The notes below the pieces were generated by a model. That model searched no databases. It was not told where the DNA came from and saw nothing but the letters and a program-made list of their open reading frames with translations. Of a stretch of DNA of 64,000 nucleotides, positions 19,031 through 28,504 are shown one piece after another. The translations under genes and the position numbers were made by a program. Where the stretch lies: assembly GCA_963849365.1 (NCBI GenBank), contig CAWKHA010000001.1, forward strand, positions 310,001-374,000, in the 5' to 3' direction. The stretch comes from CAVQCJ01 sp963849365. Its GTDB lineage: Bacteria > Actinomycetota > Actinomycetes > Prado026. Each line of letters opens with the position of its first letter. Position 1 is the first letter of the stretch.

Positions 19031-19606
19031 TCAGACCGAGGCCCGCTCGGCCTCGACCTCGTCCAGGACCGCGTAGAGCAGCGCGAGCAGCACGCCCTTG
19101 ACCGACTCCTTGTCGGTGGCGTCGCAGGGCAGCAGTGACACGTCGGGGCGCAGGCCGAGCCGCTCGCGGATCCGCCGCTGCTCGTCGTCGTCGATGCCCG
19201 CGCTGCGGTTGAGCGCCACGACGTACGGCACGCGGGCCATCCGCCGGAACGCCTCCAGGATCCCGGCCGCCTCGTGCAGCGAGTCCTCCCGCTCGGCGTC
19301 GACCAGGACGACGTAGCCGAGCATCCCTTCGCCGAGGATCTCCCACATGAAGTCGAAGCGCTCCTGACCCGGCGTACCGAACAGGTACAGCACCAGGTCG
19401 CGGTCGATGGTGATGCGGCCGAAGTCCATCGCCACCGTGGTCTCGGACTTGCGGGAGCGGGTGGAGTCGGTGATCCCGCGCTCGGTCGACAGCACGGTGA
19501 TCTCGCTGATCGTGCGGATCAGCGTCGTCTTACCGGCCGCGAACGGACCGGTCACCACGATCTTGACCGCCTGGCCACCCCGGCGGTTGCGCGTCCTTGC
19601 AGCCAT
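19031..19606 (-). CDS. Small Ras-like GTPase (MglA/CvnD type)
   Basis: A 191-residue GTPase. The P-loop GPFAAGKTT, the switch region SETTVAMDFGRIT, G3 GTPGQERF and VALNRSAG in the G4 position are seen. The same set occurs in prokaryotic Roadblock-linked GTPases, including CvnD of actinobacterial conservons and MglA. These act as polarity or signalling switches with Roadblock partners. The ATG overlaps the DUF4388 gene stop (TGATG). The module lacks the histidine-kinase-like CvnA and the DUF742 protein of a conservon, so it is a different arrangement. Its location just upstream of pilus and glycan genes suggests control of surface structures. Confidence 0.92.
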   Translation of the reverse strand: MAARTRNRRGGQAVKIVVTGPFAAGKTTLIRTISEITVLSTERGITDSTRSRKSETTVAMDFGRITIDRDLVLYLFGTPGQERFDFMWEILGEGMLGYVVLVDAEREDSLHEAAGILEAFRRMARVPYVVALNRSAGIDDDEQRRIRERLGLRPDVSLLPCDATDKESVKGVLLALLYAVLDEVEAERASV

Positions 19607-20952
19607 CACAGCCCCCGTACTCCGGCGATGAGCCGCAGCAGCAGGCTCCGGTTGACACTGGGGTCGCGCTCGATCACGGCAGCTGCCTCGGGGTCCGCGG
19701 CCATGGCGGCCGAGCCGTTGACACCGCCGACGCCGGCGCTGACCGTCGGCGCCCGCCCGGAGTCCGCGACCGGCCTGGCCGGTTCGAACGGCGTGCGTCC
19801 CGGCGCGACCGGGGCGTCTTCGGGGTGCTCCGGCTGACGGCGGCCCTGGAGCGGCTCGGGCCGGGGCGGAACCACGTCCTCGGGGACGTGCGCGCCGCCG
19901 ATGGTCGCGACGACGGTTCCTTCGCCGGCACTGCCGGACGCCTGGGCCGGCGGGGGTGCCTGGCTCTCGGCGGCGACGGCAGCGACAGGTGCCGCGGTCG
20001 CGACCGGTGCCGGCGTGGCCGGGACGAACGAGCCGGAGCGCGGTGCCAGCGAGCCGGCGACGGACGAGCCGGGAGCCGCGCCCGCTGACGGCCGGGGTTC
20101 GGCCGGAGCGGCCGGTGCGGCCTGGGCGGCAGGTGCCGGGGTGGGGTCCTCGCGCCCGGCTGCGGGCCGGTCCACCGGAGTGGTCGCTGCGCCGGCTCGC
20201 TCGAGCGGGGCGAGCAGCGCCAGCCGGCGCCGGACGGCCGCCGCGTGGTCGGCGTCCCCACCCACCGGCTCGAGCAGCCCGCGGTCGGTCAGCCCGGCCA
20301 GCGCCTGGACGACGGTCACGTAGCCGCTGCCGGTCAGGTCGGCGATCTCGCCGACGGTGCGCCGGCCGTCGGCCAGGGCGACCAGCGCCCACTCGTCCGG
20401 GGTCATGTCCCGCTGGCCGGGCGGGGCGACGGGCATGGCCAGCACGACGTCGGCGGACGCGATCCGCGCCGAGGCCTGGTCGGCCATCTCCCGGCGCGCC
20501 GCGGCCTCGGCCACCACGCGCTCGGTGGCCAGCTCGACGCCGACGTCGTCGGGGTTGGCCTCGTCGACGGAGAAGGAGAAGTCGCCCTCGGCCCACTCGA
20601 GCAGGTCGAACACCGCGTCGACGGCCTGCTCGACGGCCGCCTGCTGCAGGGTCTGCGGGCTCACCGCACCGGCGTCGAGCAGCGCCCGGCCGACCCCGAC
20701 CGCGTCGCTCCCGGCCCGGGCCACCGCGTCGCCGAGCGGACCGTCGGCGACCGCCCCGCTGCCGACCAGGCGGCGCGCCAGGGTCTGCCGACCGCGGTCG
20801 CTGGACGCACCCGTGACGGCACCCGAGGCGAAGTACACGACACCGTCCACCACGCCGTTGCGCAGGTGCAGCCCGCCGGTCTTCTTCGTGTAGCTGAGCA
20901 GCTGGAAGATGTCCGGAAGACCGAAGGCGTCGAGCGAGCCCTCGAGTTTCAC
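19606..20952 (-). CDS. DUF4388 (PATAN-like) regulatory protein
   Basis: A 448-residue protein. Residues 1-100 match the DUF4388 start (LEGSLDAFGLPDIFQLLSYT, then TGGLHLRNG and VVYFASGAVTGA). A second block to about 170 has LLEWAEGDFSF, a repeat common in these proteins. Residues 180-245 resemble a winged-helix module (DEWALVALADGRRTVGEIAD). The last 180 residues are Pro/Ala-rich and probably disordered. DUF4388 proteins occur in two-component and gliding/pilus regulation, often with small GTPases. GTG 20952 has AGGA upstream. The stop overlaps the GTPase start. Confidence 0.85.
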   Translation of the reverse strand: MKLEGSLDAFGLPDIFQLLSYTKKTGGLHLRNGVVDGVVYFASGAVTGASSDRGRQTLARRLVGSGAVADGPLGDAVARAGSDAVGVGRALLDAGAVSPQTLQQAAVEQAVDAVFDLLEWAEGDFSFSVDEANPDDVGVELATERVVAEAAARREMADQASARIASADVVLAMPVAPPGQRDMTPDEWALVALADGRRTVGEIADLTGSGYVTVVQALAGLTDRGLLEPVGGDADHAAAVRRRLALLAPLERAGAATTPVDRPAAGREDPTPAPAAQAAPAAPAEPRPSAGAAPGSSVAGSLAPRSGSFVPATPAPVATAAPVAAVAAESQAPPPAQASGSAGEGTVVATIGGAHVPEDVVPPRPEPLQGRRQPEHPEDAPVAPGRTPFEPARPVADSGRAPTVSAGVGGVNGSAAMAADPEAAAVIERDPSVNRSLLLRLIAGVRGL

Positions 20953-21032
20953 GTCACGTCCTGTCGGTCGGTGCGGTGCGTCGGATGAGTCGTCTTGTCT
21001 GGGTGGGCGGGCCCGGGGTCACGACCCCGCGC

Positions 21033-21815
21033 TCAGGCCCAGTTGCCCGGCTCGCCGTTCGTCTGGTCGTACGCCGTCCAGTGGTTGGCGTCGTGGCGCG
21101 GGGCCTCGGGCTGGTTGACGGCCGTGAGCGGGCTGCCCCAAGGCGAGGGCGCCGGCGGCGGCAGCTCCTCCGCGTACGGAGTGGCGTACGGCTCGGCCGG
21201 CTCGTACGGGGTCGCGTACGGCTCGTCGGGCTCGTCGTAAGCCGGCTCGGCCGGGTCGTCCAGCACACCCTCGACGACGTGCAGCGCGGGAGCGGCCGGG
21301 ACCGGCTCCGGCTCGGGGCGGACGGGGAGCTCCTCGACGACGGCCATCGGCGCGGCGAGCACCTCGAGGGGGACCGGGGCCGGCTCGTACACCTCCGGAG
21401 CCGCCTGCTCCGCGGCCAGGTCATCGGCCCGCAGCGCGTCGGCCACCGACTGGGCGGAGCGGCGGACCTCGAACATCATCAGGCCGACCTTGGCGCCCTT
21501 GGCGCCCACCGCGACCAGCACCGCCTCGTCGTCGGCCGAGACCAGGAACACGGTCCCGTTCTCCCCCTCGACGTAGACCTGGTTCAGGGAGCCGCGGCCG
21601 AAGTTCTCGGCGGCGCGCTCACCCAGGGACAGCAGGGCGGCGCTCATGGCCGCGACCCGGTCCTCGTCCATGCCGGAAGGCAGGGCGGAGGCCATGGGCA
21701 GCCCGTCGAAGGAGACGACCGAGGCGGCCTGGAGCTCGGGAGCCCGCCCCAGCAGGTCCTGCAGGACCTGGTCCAACCGGGCCGAACGACTGTGGGACTG
21801 GAACAGATCCGCCAT
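21033..21815 (-). CDS. Roadblock/LC7-domain protein (MglB/CvnB type) with long acidic tail
   Basis: A 260-residue protein. The first 120 residues are a Roadblock/LC7 domain (LDQVLQDLLGRAPELQAASV, VSFDGLPMASALP, AALLSLGERAAENFG, YVEGENGTVFLVSADDEAVL). Such domains bind and regulate the cognate small GTPase. The rest is a Pro/Glu/Ala tail with repeats of the type EPYATPYEPAEPYATPY. ATG 21815 has AGAGGG at good spacing; an adjacent GTG is an alternative. An 80-base gap separates it from the DUF4388 gene, with a weak CGGGGT/ACCCCG hairpin in it. Confidence 0.9.
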   Translation of the reverse strand: MADLFQSHSRSARLDQVLQDLLGRAPELQAASVVSFDGLPMASALPSGMDEDRVAAMSAALLSLGERAAENFGRGSLNQVYVEGENGTVFLVSADDEAVLVAVGAKGAKVGLMMFEVRRSAQSVADALRADDLAAEQAAPEVYEPAPVPLEVLAAPMAVVEELPVRPEPEPVPAAPALHVVEGVLDDPAEPAYDEPDEPYATPYEPAEPYATPYAEELPPPAPSPWGSPLTAVNQPEAPRHDANHWTAYDQTNGEPGNWA

Positions 21816-21938
21816 CACGCACCCTCTTAGCGCCGGACGGGACGCCGACCCCGCGGCGCCCTCTGCAGGACCTTCGGCGGTGCGGGGGCGAGGCTTGAGC
21901 CGAGCGGGGTGGTCACCGGCGTCCGGTGGGACGGCGTC

Positions 21939-22763
21939 TCAGCGCCCGGACAGGGCCGCCAGCCCGGCCGGCCGGAGCACCGCCACCAGCTCGTCCACCC
22001 CGGCGGTGCACCCGGTCATGAGCCGCACCTGACCGACCGCCTGGTGCACCAGCAGGTCCAGGCCGCCGAGGACCAGTCCCCCGGCTGCCGCCCAGCCCGA
22101 CGCGAGCGGCGTCGGCCAGGGGTCGTAGACCACGTCGAACAGGCTCCCCGGGCGGGGCGGGACATGGCCGGCCAGCGCGTCCGCGGCACCCTTGGGAACG
22201 GTCGAGACGACCAGGTCGGCACCGAGCAGGGCGGCAGCGCGGTCCCAGGGGTGCAGCCGCACCCGCACGCCCACGGCCGTCGCGGTCGCGACCAGCTCGG
22301 CCGCCTCGTCGGGGCGGCGGGCCACGACGTCCACGTCCGGGTAGCCGGCGGCTGCCAGGGACACCACCGCCGACCGCGCGGTCGCCCCCGCCCCGAGCAC
22401 GGCGGCCCGACCCGACCCGCCACCGGCCACGCCGCGCTCGGCGAGAGCGGCGACCATCCCGGGCACGTCCGTGTTCGCCCCGAGCCGGCGCCCGTGCCGC
22501 AGCAGGAGCGTGTTCGCCGCACCCGCGAGCCGGGTCGCCTCGTCGGCCTCGTCCAGCAGCCCGAGCACGGCCGTCTTCAGCGGCATCGTCAGCGACAGCC
22601 CCGCCCACTCCCCGGTCAGGCCGGCCACGAACGCGGGCAGCCCGGCCGCGTCGCACTCGATCGCCTCGTAGGTCCAGTCGAGCTCCAGGTGGGCGTACGC
22701 GGCCCGGTGCAGGACGGGCGACAGGGAGTGCGCGACCGGCGATCCGAGGACCGCCGCCCTCAT
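21939..22763 (-). CDS. aroE: Shikimate dehydrogenase
   Basis: A 274-residue NADP-dependent enzyme of the shikimate pathway reducing 3-dehydroshikimate. The substrate site SPVAHSLSPVLHRAAY, the catalytic Lys in TMPLKTAVL, ANTDVPG, the nucleotide-binding GAGATARSAV and the C-terminal GLDLLVHQAVGQ are all present. The ATG overlaps the mltG stop (TGATG), giving the actinobacterial order alaS-ruvX-mltG-aroE. Confidence 0.96.
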   Translation of the reverse strand: MRAAVLGSPVAHSLSPVLHRAAYAHLELDWTYEAIECDAAGLPAFVAGLTGEWAGLSLTMPLKTAVLGLLDEADEATRLAGAANTLLLRHGRRLGANTDVPGMVAALAERGVAGGGSGRAAVLGAGATARSAVVSLAAAGYPDVDVVARRPDEAAELVATATAVGVRVRLHPWDRAAALLGADLVVSTVPKGAADALAGHVPPRPGSLFDVVYDPWPTPLASGWAAAGGLVLGGLDLLVHQAVGQVRLMTGCTAGVDELVAVLRPAGLAALSGR

Positions 22764-23842
22764 CCCCCGTTCGCCTTCAGCTCGGCCTTGAACTGCAGGA
22801 ACTGGGCGTACGAGTTGGTGAACTTGGTCAGGCCGGTCTTGGGGTCGACCGTGACCCAGTACAGCCAGCTGCCCGCAGCCGGGCTGAGCACGGCGTTGAT
22901 CGCGTCCTCCCCCGGCGAGTCGATCGGCCCCGGCGGCAGCCCGGCGTGCAGGTACGTGTTGTACGGCGACGGCGTCGCGATGTCGGCCGTCGACAGCGAC
23001 TGGTCGGTGTTCTTGAGCACGAAGTTCACCGTGCTGTTCAGCTGCAGCCTCATGTTCGCGCCGAGGCGGTTGAGGATCGCCCGGGCGATCTTCGGGAAGT
23101 CCTCGGTCCGCCCCTCGGCCTGGACGATGCTCGCCACGACGAGCACCTGGTACGGGGTCAGGTGGACGGCGGCGGCCCTGGACACGATCCCCGTGTCCTG
23201 CTCGGCCAGCAGGTACCGGTGCACCATCGCCTTGAGCACGCGGGTCGCGTCCGCCCCGGGCTCCACCTCGTACGTCGCGGGGAACAGGAAGCCTTCGGGG
23301 TTCCCCCCGGAGTACTCCGGCAGCCCGAGCGCGGAGGGTGCGGCCAGCACGGCCTCGAGCTGCTTGACCGGGATCTTGGTCTTGGCCGCGAGCATCTTCA
23401 CCACCTCGTCGCTGCGCAGCCCCTCCGGGATGAGCACCCGCGAGGTGATCCGCGCGGCCGGGTCCAGCAGCAGGTTCAGCGCGCTCACGGCGCTCATCTG
23501 CAGGCGCAGACGGTAGGTGCCCGGCTGCAGGTTGGCCCCCTCCGGGTCCTGGCCGGCCACCTCGACGAAGGCGGCGGCACTGCGGACGACGTCGGACTTC
23601 TCCAGCGTCTGCCCCACCGCAGTGACGCTGTCACCGGCCCGGATCTGGACCGTCACCGTGCCGTGGCCGTCGCCGACGTAGTCGGGCTGGTTGGTGAACC
23701 AGCGCACCCCCGCGCCGACGGCGAGGCCGATGACCCCGACCACCACGACCGCCGCCACGACCACGGCGAACCCGCCGCCGCGCGGGCCGCGCCGGGACGA
23801 CCGGGTGGACTCCGCCTTCATCTCGATGCCGAGCTGACTCAT
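22760..23842 (-). CDS. mltG: Endolytic murein transglycosylase MltG
   Basis: A 360-residue membrane-anchored YceG/MltG protein. A basic cytoplasmic start and one membrane helix (about 26-48) precede a LysM-like part (VQIRAGDSVTAVGQTL). The catalytic domain has EGFLFPATYEV, the catalytic Glu in ASIVQAEGR, ARAILNRL and SPYNTYLHAGLPPGPI. It cleaves nascent glycan strands and sets their length. It overlaps ruvX (ATGA) and aroE (TGATG). Confidence 0.96.
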   Translation of the reverse strand: MSQLGIEMKAESTRSSRRGPRGGGFAVVVAAVVVVGVIGLAVGAGVRWFTNQPDYVGDGHGTVTVQIRAGDSVTAVGQTLEKSDVVRSAAAFVEVAGQDPEGANLQPGTYRLRLQMSAVSALNLLLDPAARITSRVLIPEGLRSDEVVKMLAAKTKIPVKQLEAVLAAPSALGLPEYSGGNPEGFLFPATYEVEPGADATRVLKAMVHRYLLAEQDTGIVSRAAAVHLTPYQVLVVASIVQAEGRTEDFPKIARAILNRLGANMRLQLNSTVNFVLKNTDQSLSTADIATPSPYNTYLHAGLPPGPIDSPGEDAINAVLSPAAGSWLYWVTVDPKTGLTKFTNSYAQFLQFKAELKANGG

Positions 23843-24309
23843 GCCTCACCCTGGCTAGGACGGACGGGGACCTCGACTCCGGCCGGGCTCCCCGTCGACC
23901 TCTCGGCGTCGAGCGCGGTCTGCAGAATCATGACAGCAGCCGACTCGTCGACGACAGCGCGACGCCGTCGCGAGCTCATCCCGGCAGCCTGCAGCGCCTG
24001 GTGCGCGCCTGCGGTGGTCATCCGCTCGTCCACCAGCCGGACCGGGACCGCCACGGCAGCAGCCAGCCGGTCCGCGAAGGACCGCACCGAGGCGGCCGCC
24101 GGTCCCTCGCCCCCGGCCAGGGTCACGGGCAGCCCGACCACGATCTCGACGGCGTCGTGCTCGGCGGCCAGAGCGGCCAGCCGGGCCAGGTCGCCGGTCC
24201 CGCGCGGCACCGTCTGCACCGGGACGGCCACCATCGCCTCGGGGTCGCTCACCGAGACCCCGATGCGCACCGTGCCGACGTCGACGCCGAGGCGGCGGCC
24301 GGACCTCAC
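23839..24309 (-). CDS. ruvX: RuvX/YqgF, RNase H-like nuclease for 16S rRNA maturation / Holliday junctions
   Basis: A 156-residue RNase H-fold protein: LGVDVGTVRIGVSVSD at the N-terminus, IVVGLPVTLAGGEG in the middle, VDERMTTAGAHQAL and the final catalytic Asp in VDESAAVMILQ. Homologues process the 5' end of 16S rRNA. The GTG start overlaps the alaS stop by four bases (GTGA), and the stop overlaps mltG. Confidence 0.95.
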   Translation of the reverse strand: MRSGRRLGVDVGTVRIGVSVSDPEAMVAVPVQTVPRGTGDLARLAALAAEHDAVEIVVGLPVTLAGGEGPAAASVRSFADRLAAAVAVPVRLVDERMTTAGAHQALQAAGMSSRRRRAVVDESAAVMILQTALDAERSTGSPAGVEVPVRPSQGEA

Positions 24310-27041
24310 CGGGCCAGCGCCGCGCGGACCTGCGCGACCGCGGCCTCGAAGTCGGCCGCCGTCCCGCGTCCCGAGCCCTGGGCGACGTCGTCCCGGCCGC
24401 CGCCCTTCCCGTCCAGGGCCCTGGCGAGCGTGGTCATGACGGTCCCCGCGCCCGCACCACGCGCGGCCGCGCCGGCGTCGCTGGCCACGACCAGCGCGAT
24501 CTGGCCGTCCTCCGCCGGGGCCCCCAGGACCACCACAGTCGCGCCGGCCGCCTGGGAACGCCCGCGCACGTCCAGGGCGAGCGTGCGTGCGTCGGCCGGG
24601 CGGACTCCGGCCGGCAGCAGCTCGGCGACCAGGCCCAGGCCGTCCGCGCCGTCGACGGACGTGCGGCCCGCCGCGATGTCGGCCGCCCGGGCGAGCACCT
24701 GCCCGGCCCTGACCCGGTCCAGCTCCCGCTCGGCGTCGCGCAGCCGGGTGAGCAGGCTGTCGACCCGCTCGGGCAGCTCCTCCGGGCGCGACTTGAGCGC
24801 TTCGCTCAGCTGGTGCACCAACAGGTGCTCGCGAGCCAGGAAACGGTAGGCGTCGGAGCCGACGAGCGCCTCGACCCGGCGCACACCGGCCCCGATCGAG
24901 GACTCCCCCAGCAGCTTGACCACGCCCAGCTCGCCGGTGTGCCGCATGTGCGTGCCGCCGCACAGCTCACGGGCCCAGTCGCCGACGCTCACGACCCGGA
25001 CCCGGTCGCCGTACTTCTCCCCGAACAGCGCCATCGCCCCGAGCGCGACGGCCTCGGTCTGGCTCATGACGTCCGCGGTCACCGACAGGTCCCCGAGCAG
25101 GACCTCGTTGACCCGCTGCTCGACGTCGTCGAGCACCGAGCCGGGGACGGCGTTCGGACTCGGGAAGTCGAACCGCAGCCGGCCCGGGGAGTTCTCCGAG
25201 CCCATCTGGGTGGCCTGCTCGCCGAGGGCCTCGCGGAACGCCTTGTGCACCATGTGGGTGGCCGTGTGCGCGCGCGAGATCGCCAGCCGTCGCTCCAGGT
25301 CCACCACGCTCTCGGCAGAGTCGCCGAGCACCGCCTCGCCGTCGACGACCCGGGCCCGGTGCACGATGAGCCCACGGACCGGGGTCTGCACGTCGCGCAC
25401 CTCGACCAGGGCGCCGTTGGCCAGCTGCACCACGCCCTCGTCGGCGAGCTGCCCGCCGCCCTCCGCGTAGAACGGGGTGCGGTCGAGCACCAGCTCCACG
25501 TCCGTCCCGGCCTGGGCCGCTGATACCGGCGCGCCGTCGACGAGCAGGCCGCGCACCTGCCCCTCGCCGGCCACCTCGTCGTAGCCGGTGAACTCGGTCG
25601 GGCCGACCTCCTCGAGCAGGGCCCGGTAGGCGGCCACGTCCGCCGCACCGGACTTGCGGCTCTTGGCGTCCGCCTTGGCCCGCTCGCGCTGCTCGGTCAT
25701 CAGCCGGCGGAACCCGTCGGTGTCGACGGTCAGGCCCTTCTCCTGTGCCATCTCCAGGGTCAGGTCGATCGGGAACCCGTACGTGTCGTGCAGCTTGAAC
25801 GCGACGTCGCCGGGCACGGAGGGCCCGACGGCGTACTCCTCGTGCCGCCCGCTGGCCTTGGTGACCTCCACGGTCTTCGTGTCGGTCAGGCCGGCGTTCT
25901 CGGCGATCCACGTGTCGAACAGCCGCGACCCGGTCTGCAGCGTCTGCAGGAACGAGCGCTCCTCCGCCTCGCAGACCTCGCGGATGCGGTCGTGCTCGGC
26001 GCGCAGCTCGGGGTACTGCGGCTCCATCGCCGCGATGCTCACCTCCGCCAGCTCGCCGAAGGTCGGGTCGTGCGCCCCGAGCAGGCGCATGGCCCGCACG
26101 GTCCTGCGCATGATCCGCCGCAGCACGTAGCCGCGACCCTCGTTGCCCGGCACGACGCCATCGCCGACCAGCATCACCGCCGTGCGGGCGTGGTCGGACA
26201 CGATGCGCAGCCGCACGTCGTCGTCCGGGTCGGCGTGGTACCGCTTGCCGGTGAGCTCGCCGGCCCGGTCGAGGATCGCCTTGGAGGTGTCGATCTCGTA
26301 CAGGTTGTCGACGCCCTGCATGACCGCGGCCATGCGCTCCAGGCCCATGCCGGTGTCGATGTTCTTGCTCGGCAGCTCGCCGAGGATCGGGAAGTCCGTC
26401 TTCCCGCTGCCCTCGCCCCGCTCGAACTGCATGAAGACCAGGTTCCACAGCTCGAGGTAGCGCTCGCCGTTGACCTCCGGGCCACCCTCCTCGCCGTAGG
26501 CGGGACCGCGGTCGTAGCTGATCTCCGAGCAGGGACCGCACGGCCCGGGGACGCCCATCGACCAGTAGTTCTCGGTCATGCCCAGACGCTGGATCCGGTC
26601 CAGCGGGAGGCCGACGTTCCGGTGCCAGATGTCCGCGGCCTCGTCGTCGTCGAGGTACACGCTGATCCACAGCCGCTCGGGGTCGAAGCCGTACCCCCCG
26701 TCCGCGACGGAGCCGGTGATCAGCTCCCAGGCGAGCGGGATCGCGCGCTCCTTGAAGTAGTCGCCGAAGGAGAAGTTGCCGCACATCTGGAAGAACGAGG
26801 CGTGCCGGGTGGTCTTGCCGACCTCGTCGATGTCGAGCGTGCGCACGCATTTCTGCACGCTCGTGGCGCGCGGGAACGGCGGGGTCTGCCGGCCGAGGAA
26901 GTACGGCTTGAACGGCACCATGCCGGCGTTGACGAGCAGCAGGGTCGGGTCGGCGGCGATCAGCGAGGCGGACGGCACGACGGTGTGCCCGCGCTCGGAG
27001 AAGTAGCGCAGGAAGCGACGCCTGATCTCGGCCGACTCCAT
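24306..27041 (-). CDS. alaS: Alanyl-tRNA synthetase
   Basis: A 911-residue class II synthetase. The catalytic domain has RHASFFQMCGNFSFGDYFK and GPCGPCSEI. The editing domain has the zinc-type HTATHMVHKAF and CGGTHMRHTGELG. The C-Ala domain is at the end (FEAAVAQVRAAL). Full length for the family. ATG 27041 has AGAGAGG upstream. It lies 30 bases after rarA, so the two are probably co-transcribed. Confidence 0.98.
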   Translation of the reverse strand: MESAEIRRRFLRYFSERGHTVVPSASLIAADPTLLLVNAGMVPFKPYFLGRQTPPFPRATSVQKCVRTLDIDEVGKTTRHASFFQMCGNFSFGDYFKERAIPLAWELITGSVADGGYGFDPERLWISVYLDDDEAADIWHRNVGLPLDRIQRLGMTENYWSMGVPGPCGPCSEISYDRGPAYGEEGGPEVNGERYLELWNLVFMQFERGEGSGKTDFPILGELPSKNIDTGMGLERMAAVMQGVDNLYEIDTSKAILDRAGELTGKRYHADPDDDVRLRIVSDHARTAVMLVGDGVVPGNEGRGYVLRRIMRRTVRAMRLLGAHDPTFGELAEVSIAAMEPQYPELRAEHDRIREVCEAEERSFLQTLQTGSRLFDTWIAENAGLTDTKTVEVTKASGRHEEYAVGPSVPGDVAFKLHDTYGFPIDLTLEMAQEKGLTVDTDGFRRLMTEQRERAKADAKSRKSGAADVAAYRALLEEVGPTEFTGYDEVAGEGQVRGLLVDGAPVSAAQAGTDVELVLDRTPFYAEGGGQLADEGVVQLANGALVEVRDVQTPVRGLIVHRARVVDGEAVLGDSAESVVDLERRLAISRAHTATHMVHKAFREALGEQATQMGSENSPGRLRFDFPSPNAVPGSVLDDVEQRVNEVLLGDLSVTADVMSQTEAVALGAMALFGEKYGDRVRVVSVGDWARELCGGTHMRHTGELGVVKLLGESSIGAGVRRVEALVGSDAYRFLAREHLLVHQLSEALKSRPEELPERVDSLLTRLRDAERELDRVRAGQVLARAADIAAGRTSVDGADGLGLVAELLPAGVRPADARTLALDVRGRSQAAGATVVVLGAPAEDGQIALVVASDAGAAARGAGAGTVMTTLARALDGKGGGRDDVAQGSGRGTAADFEAAVAQVRAALAR

Positions 27042-27071
27042 GGGGGCCTCTCTGGACGGGGGTCCACGAGC

Positions 27072-28469
27072 CTACCCGGGGGGCTGGGCCGGACCGTCCT
27101 GGATATCACCGTCGGCGGTCGTGCCCCTGACCGCCCGCCGGAGCCGGGACAGCCGCTCGCCGACCTCCCGCTCGGCGCCGTGGTCGCCGGGGCGGTAGTA
27201 GTCCCGGCCGACGACCGCGTCCGGCGGGTACTGCTGGGCCACGACCCCGTGCGGATGGTCGTGCGGGTAGTCGTAGCCGCGCCCGTGCCCGAGCCGCTGC
27301 GCCCCGGGGTAGTGGGCGTCGCGCAGTGCCGGCGGCACCGGCCCCACCCGGCCGGCCCGCACGTCGGCGGCTGCGGCGCCGATCGCCTGGATCACAGCGT
27401 TGGACTTGGGCGCCAGGGCGAGCGCGATCACGGCCTGCGCCAGCGGCAGGCGCCCCTCCGGCAGGCCCACCAGCTGCACCGCCTGGTACGCCGCCACCGC
27501 GGTCGGCAGCGCCGTCGGGTCGGCCAGGCCGATGTCCTCGGAGGCCAGGATGACCAGGCGCCGGGCCACGAACCGCGGGTCCTCGCCCGCCTCGACCATC
27601 CGGGCCAGGTAGTGCAGGGCCGCGTCGACGTCGCTGCCCCGGATGCTCTTGATCAGCGCGCTCGTGACGTCGTAGTGCTCGTCCCCGTCCCGGTCGTACC
27701 GCACCGCCGCCTTGTCGACGGCCTGCTCGACGTGCTCGACCTCGACCTGCTTTACCCCGGCCGCGAGCGCCCCGCCGGCGGCCGCCTCCAGCGCGGTCAG
27801 GCCCCAGCGGGCGTCCCCGGCCGCCAGCCTGGTCAGCATCTCCAGCGCGGCCTCGGACACCTCGATCCCGTCCGGTGCCAGCCCGCGCTCGTCCGCAACC
27901 GAGCGCTCCAGCAGCGTGCGCACGTCGTCGGACCCCAGCGGCCGCAGCGTCACCAGCAGGCTGCGCGACAGCAGCGGCGAGACGATGCTGAACGACGGGT
28001 TCTCGGTGGTGGCGGCGACCAGGGTGACCCAGCCGTTCTCGACCGCCGGCAGCAGCGCGTCCTGCTGGGTCTTGGAGAAGCGGTGCACCTCGTCGATGAA
28101 CAGCACCGTGCCCCGCCCGGACGCGCCGAGCTCCCCGCGCGCGTCGTCGATCACGGCGCGCACGTCCTTGACGCCGGCGGTGACCGCGGACAGCTGGACG
28201 TAGCGCCGCCCGCCCGCCGTGGCGACGAGGTGGGCCAGCGTGGTCTTGCCGGTGCCGGGCGGCCCCCAAAGGATCAGCGACGCGGCCCGCGCCCCGGACC
28301 CGCCGCCGGACGCGTCACCCTCGACGAGCCGGCGCAGCGGCGACCCCGCCTGCAGCACCTGGTCCTGGCCGACCACCTCGTCCAGCGTGCGCGGACGCAT
28401 CCGTACCGCCAGCGGCGCGACCTCGCCCGCCCGGTCGTCGGCCGCCGACGTGAACAGGTCCTCCGCCAC
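27072..28469 (-). CDS. rarA: RarA/MgsA replication-associated AAA+ ATPase
   Basis: A 465-residue AAA+ protein of the clamp-loader clade: MRPRTLDEVVGQD, Walker A GPPGTGKTT, Walker B LFIDEVHRFSK, sensor 1 AATTENPSF, and the C-terminal tetramerization region (ALIKSIRGSDVDAALHYLARM, LAQAVIALALAPKSNA). It acts at stalled forks with SSB and RecA. The start is GTG 28469. The usual actinobacterial neighbours alaS and aspS flank it. A family B repeat lies just upstream. Confidence 0.96.
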   Translation of the reverse strand: MAEDLFTSAADDRAGEVAPLAVRMRPRTLDEVVGQDQVLQAGSPLRRLVEGDASGGGSGARAASLILWGPPGTGKTTLAHLVATAGGRRYVQLSAVTAGVKDVRAVIDDARGELGASGRGTVLFIDEVHRFSKTQQDALLPAVENGWVTLVAATTENPSFSIVSPLLSRSLLVTLRPLGSDDVRTLLERSVADERGLAPDGIEVSEAALEMLTRLAAGDARWGLTALEAAAGGALAAGVKQVEVEHVEQAVDKAAVRYDRDGDEHYDVTSALIKSIRGSDVDAALHYLARMVEAGEDPRFVARRLVILASEDIGLADPTALPTAVAAYQAVQLVGLPEGRLPLAQAVIALALAPKSNAVIQAIGAAAADVRAGRVGPVPPALRDAHYPGAQRLGHGRGYDYPHDHPHGVVAQQYPPDAVVGRDYYRPGDHGAEREVGERLSRLRRAVRGTTADGDIQDGPAQPPG

Positions 28470-28504
28470 GCGCCGACCCTAACCGCCCACCCCCACCCCC
28501 ATGC

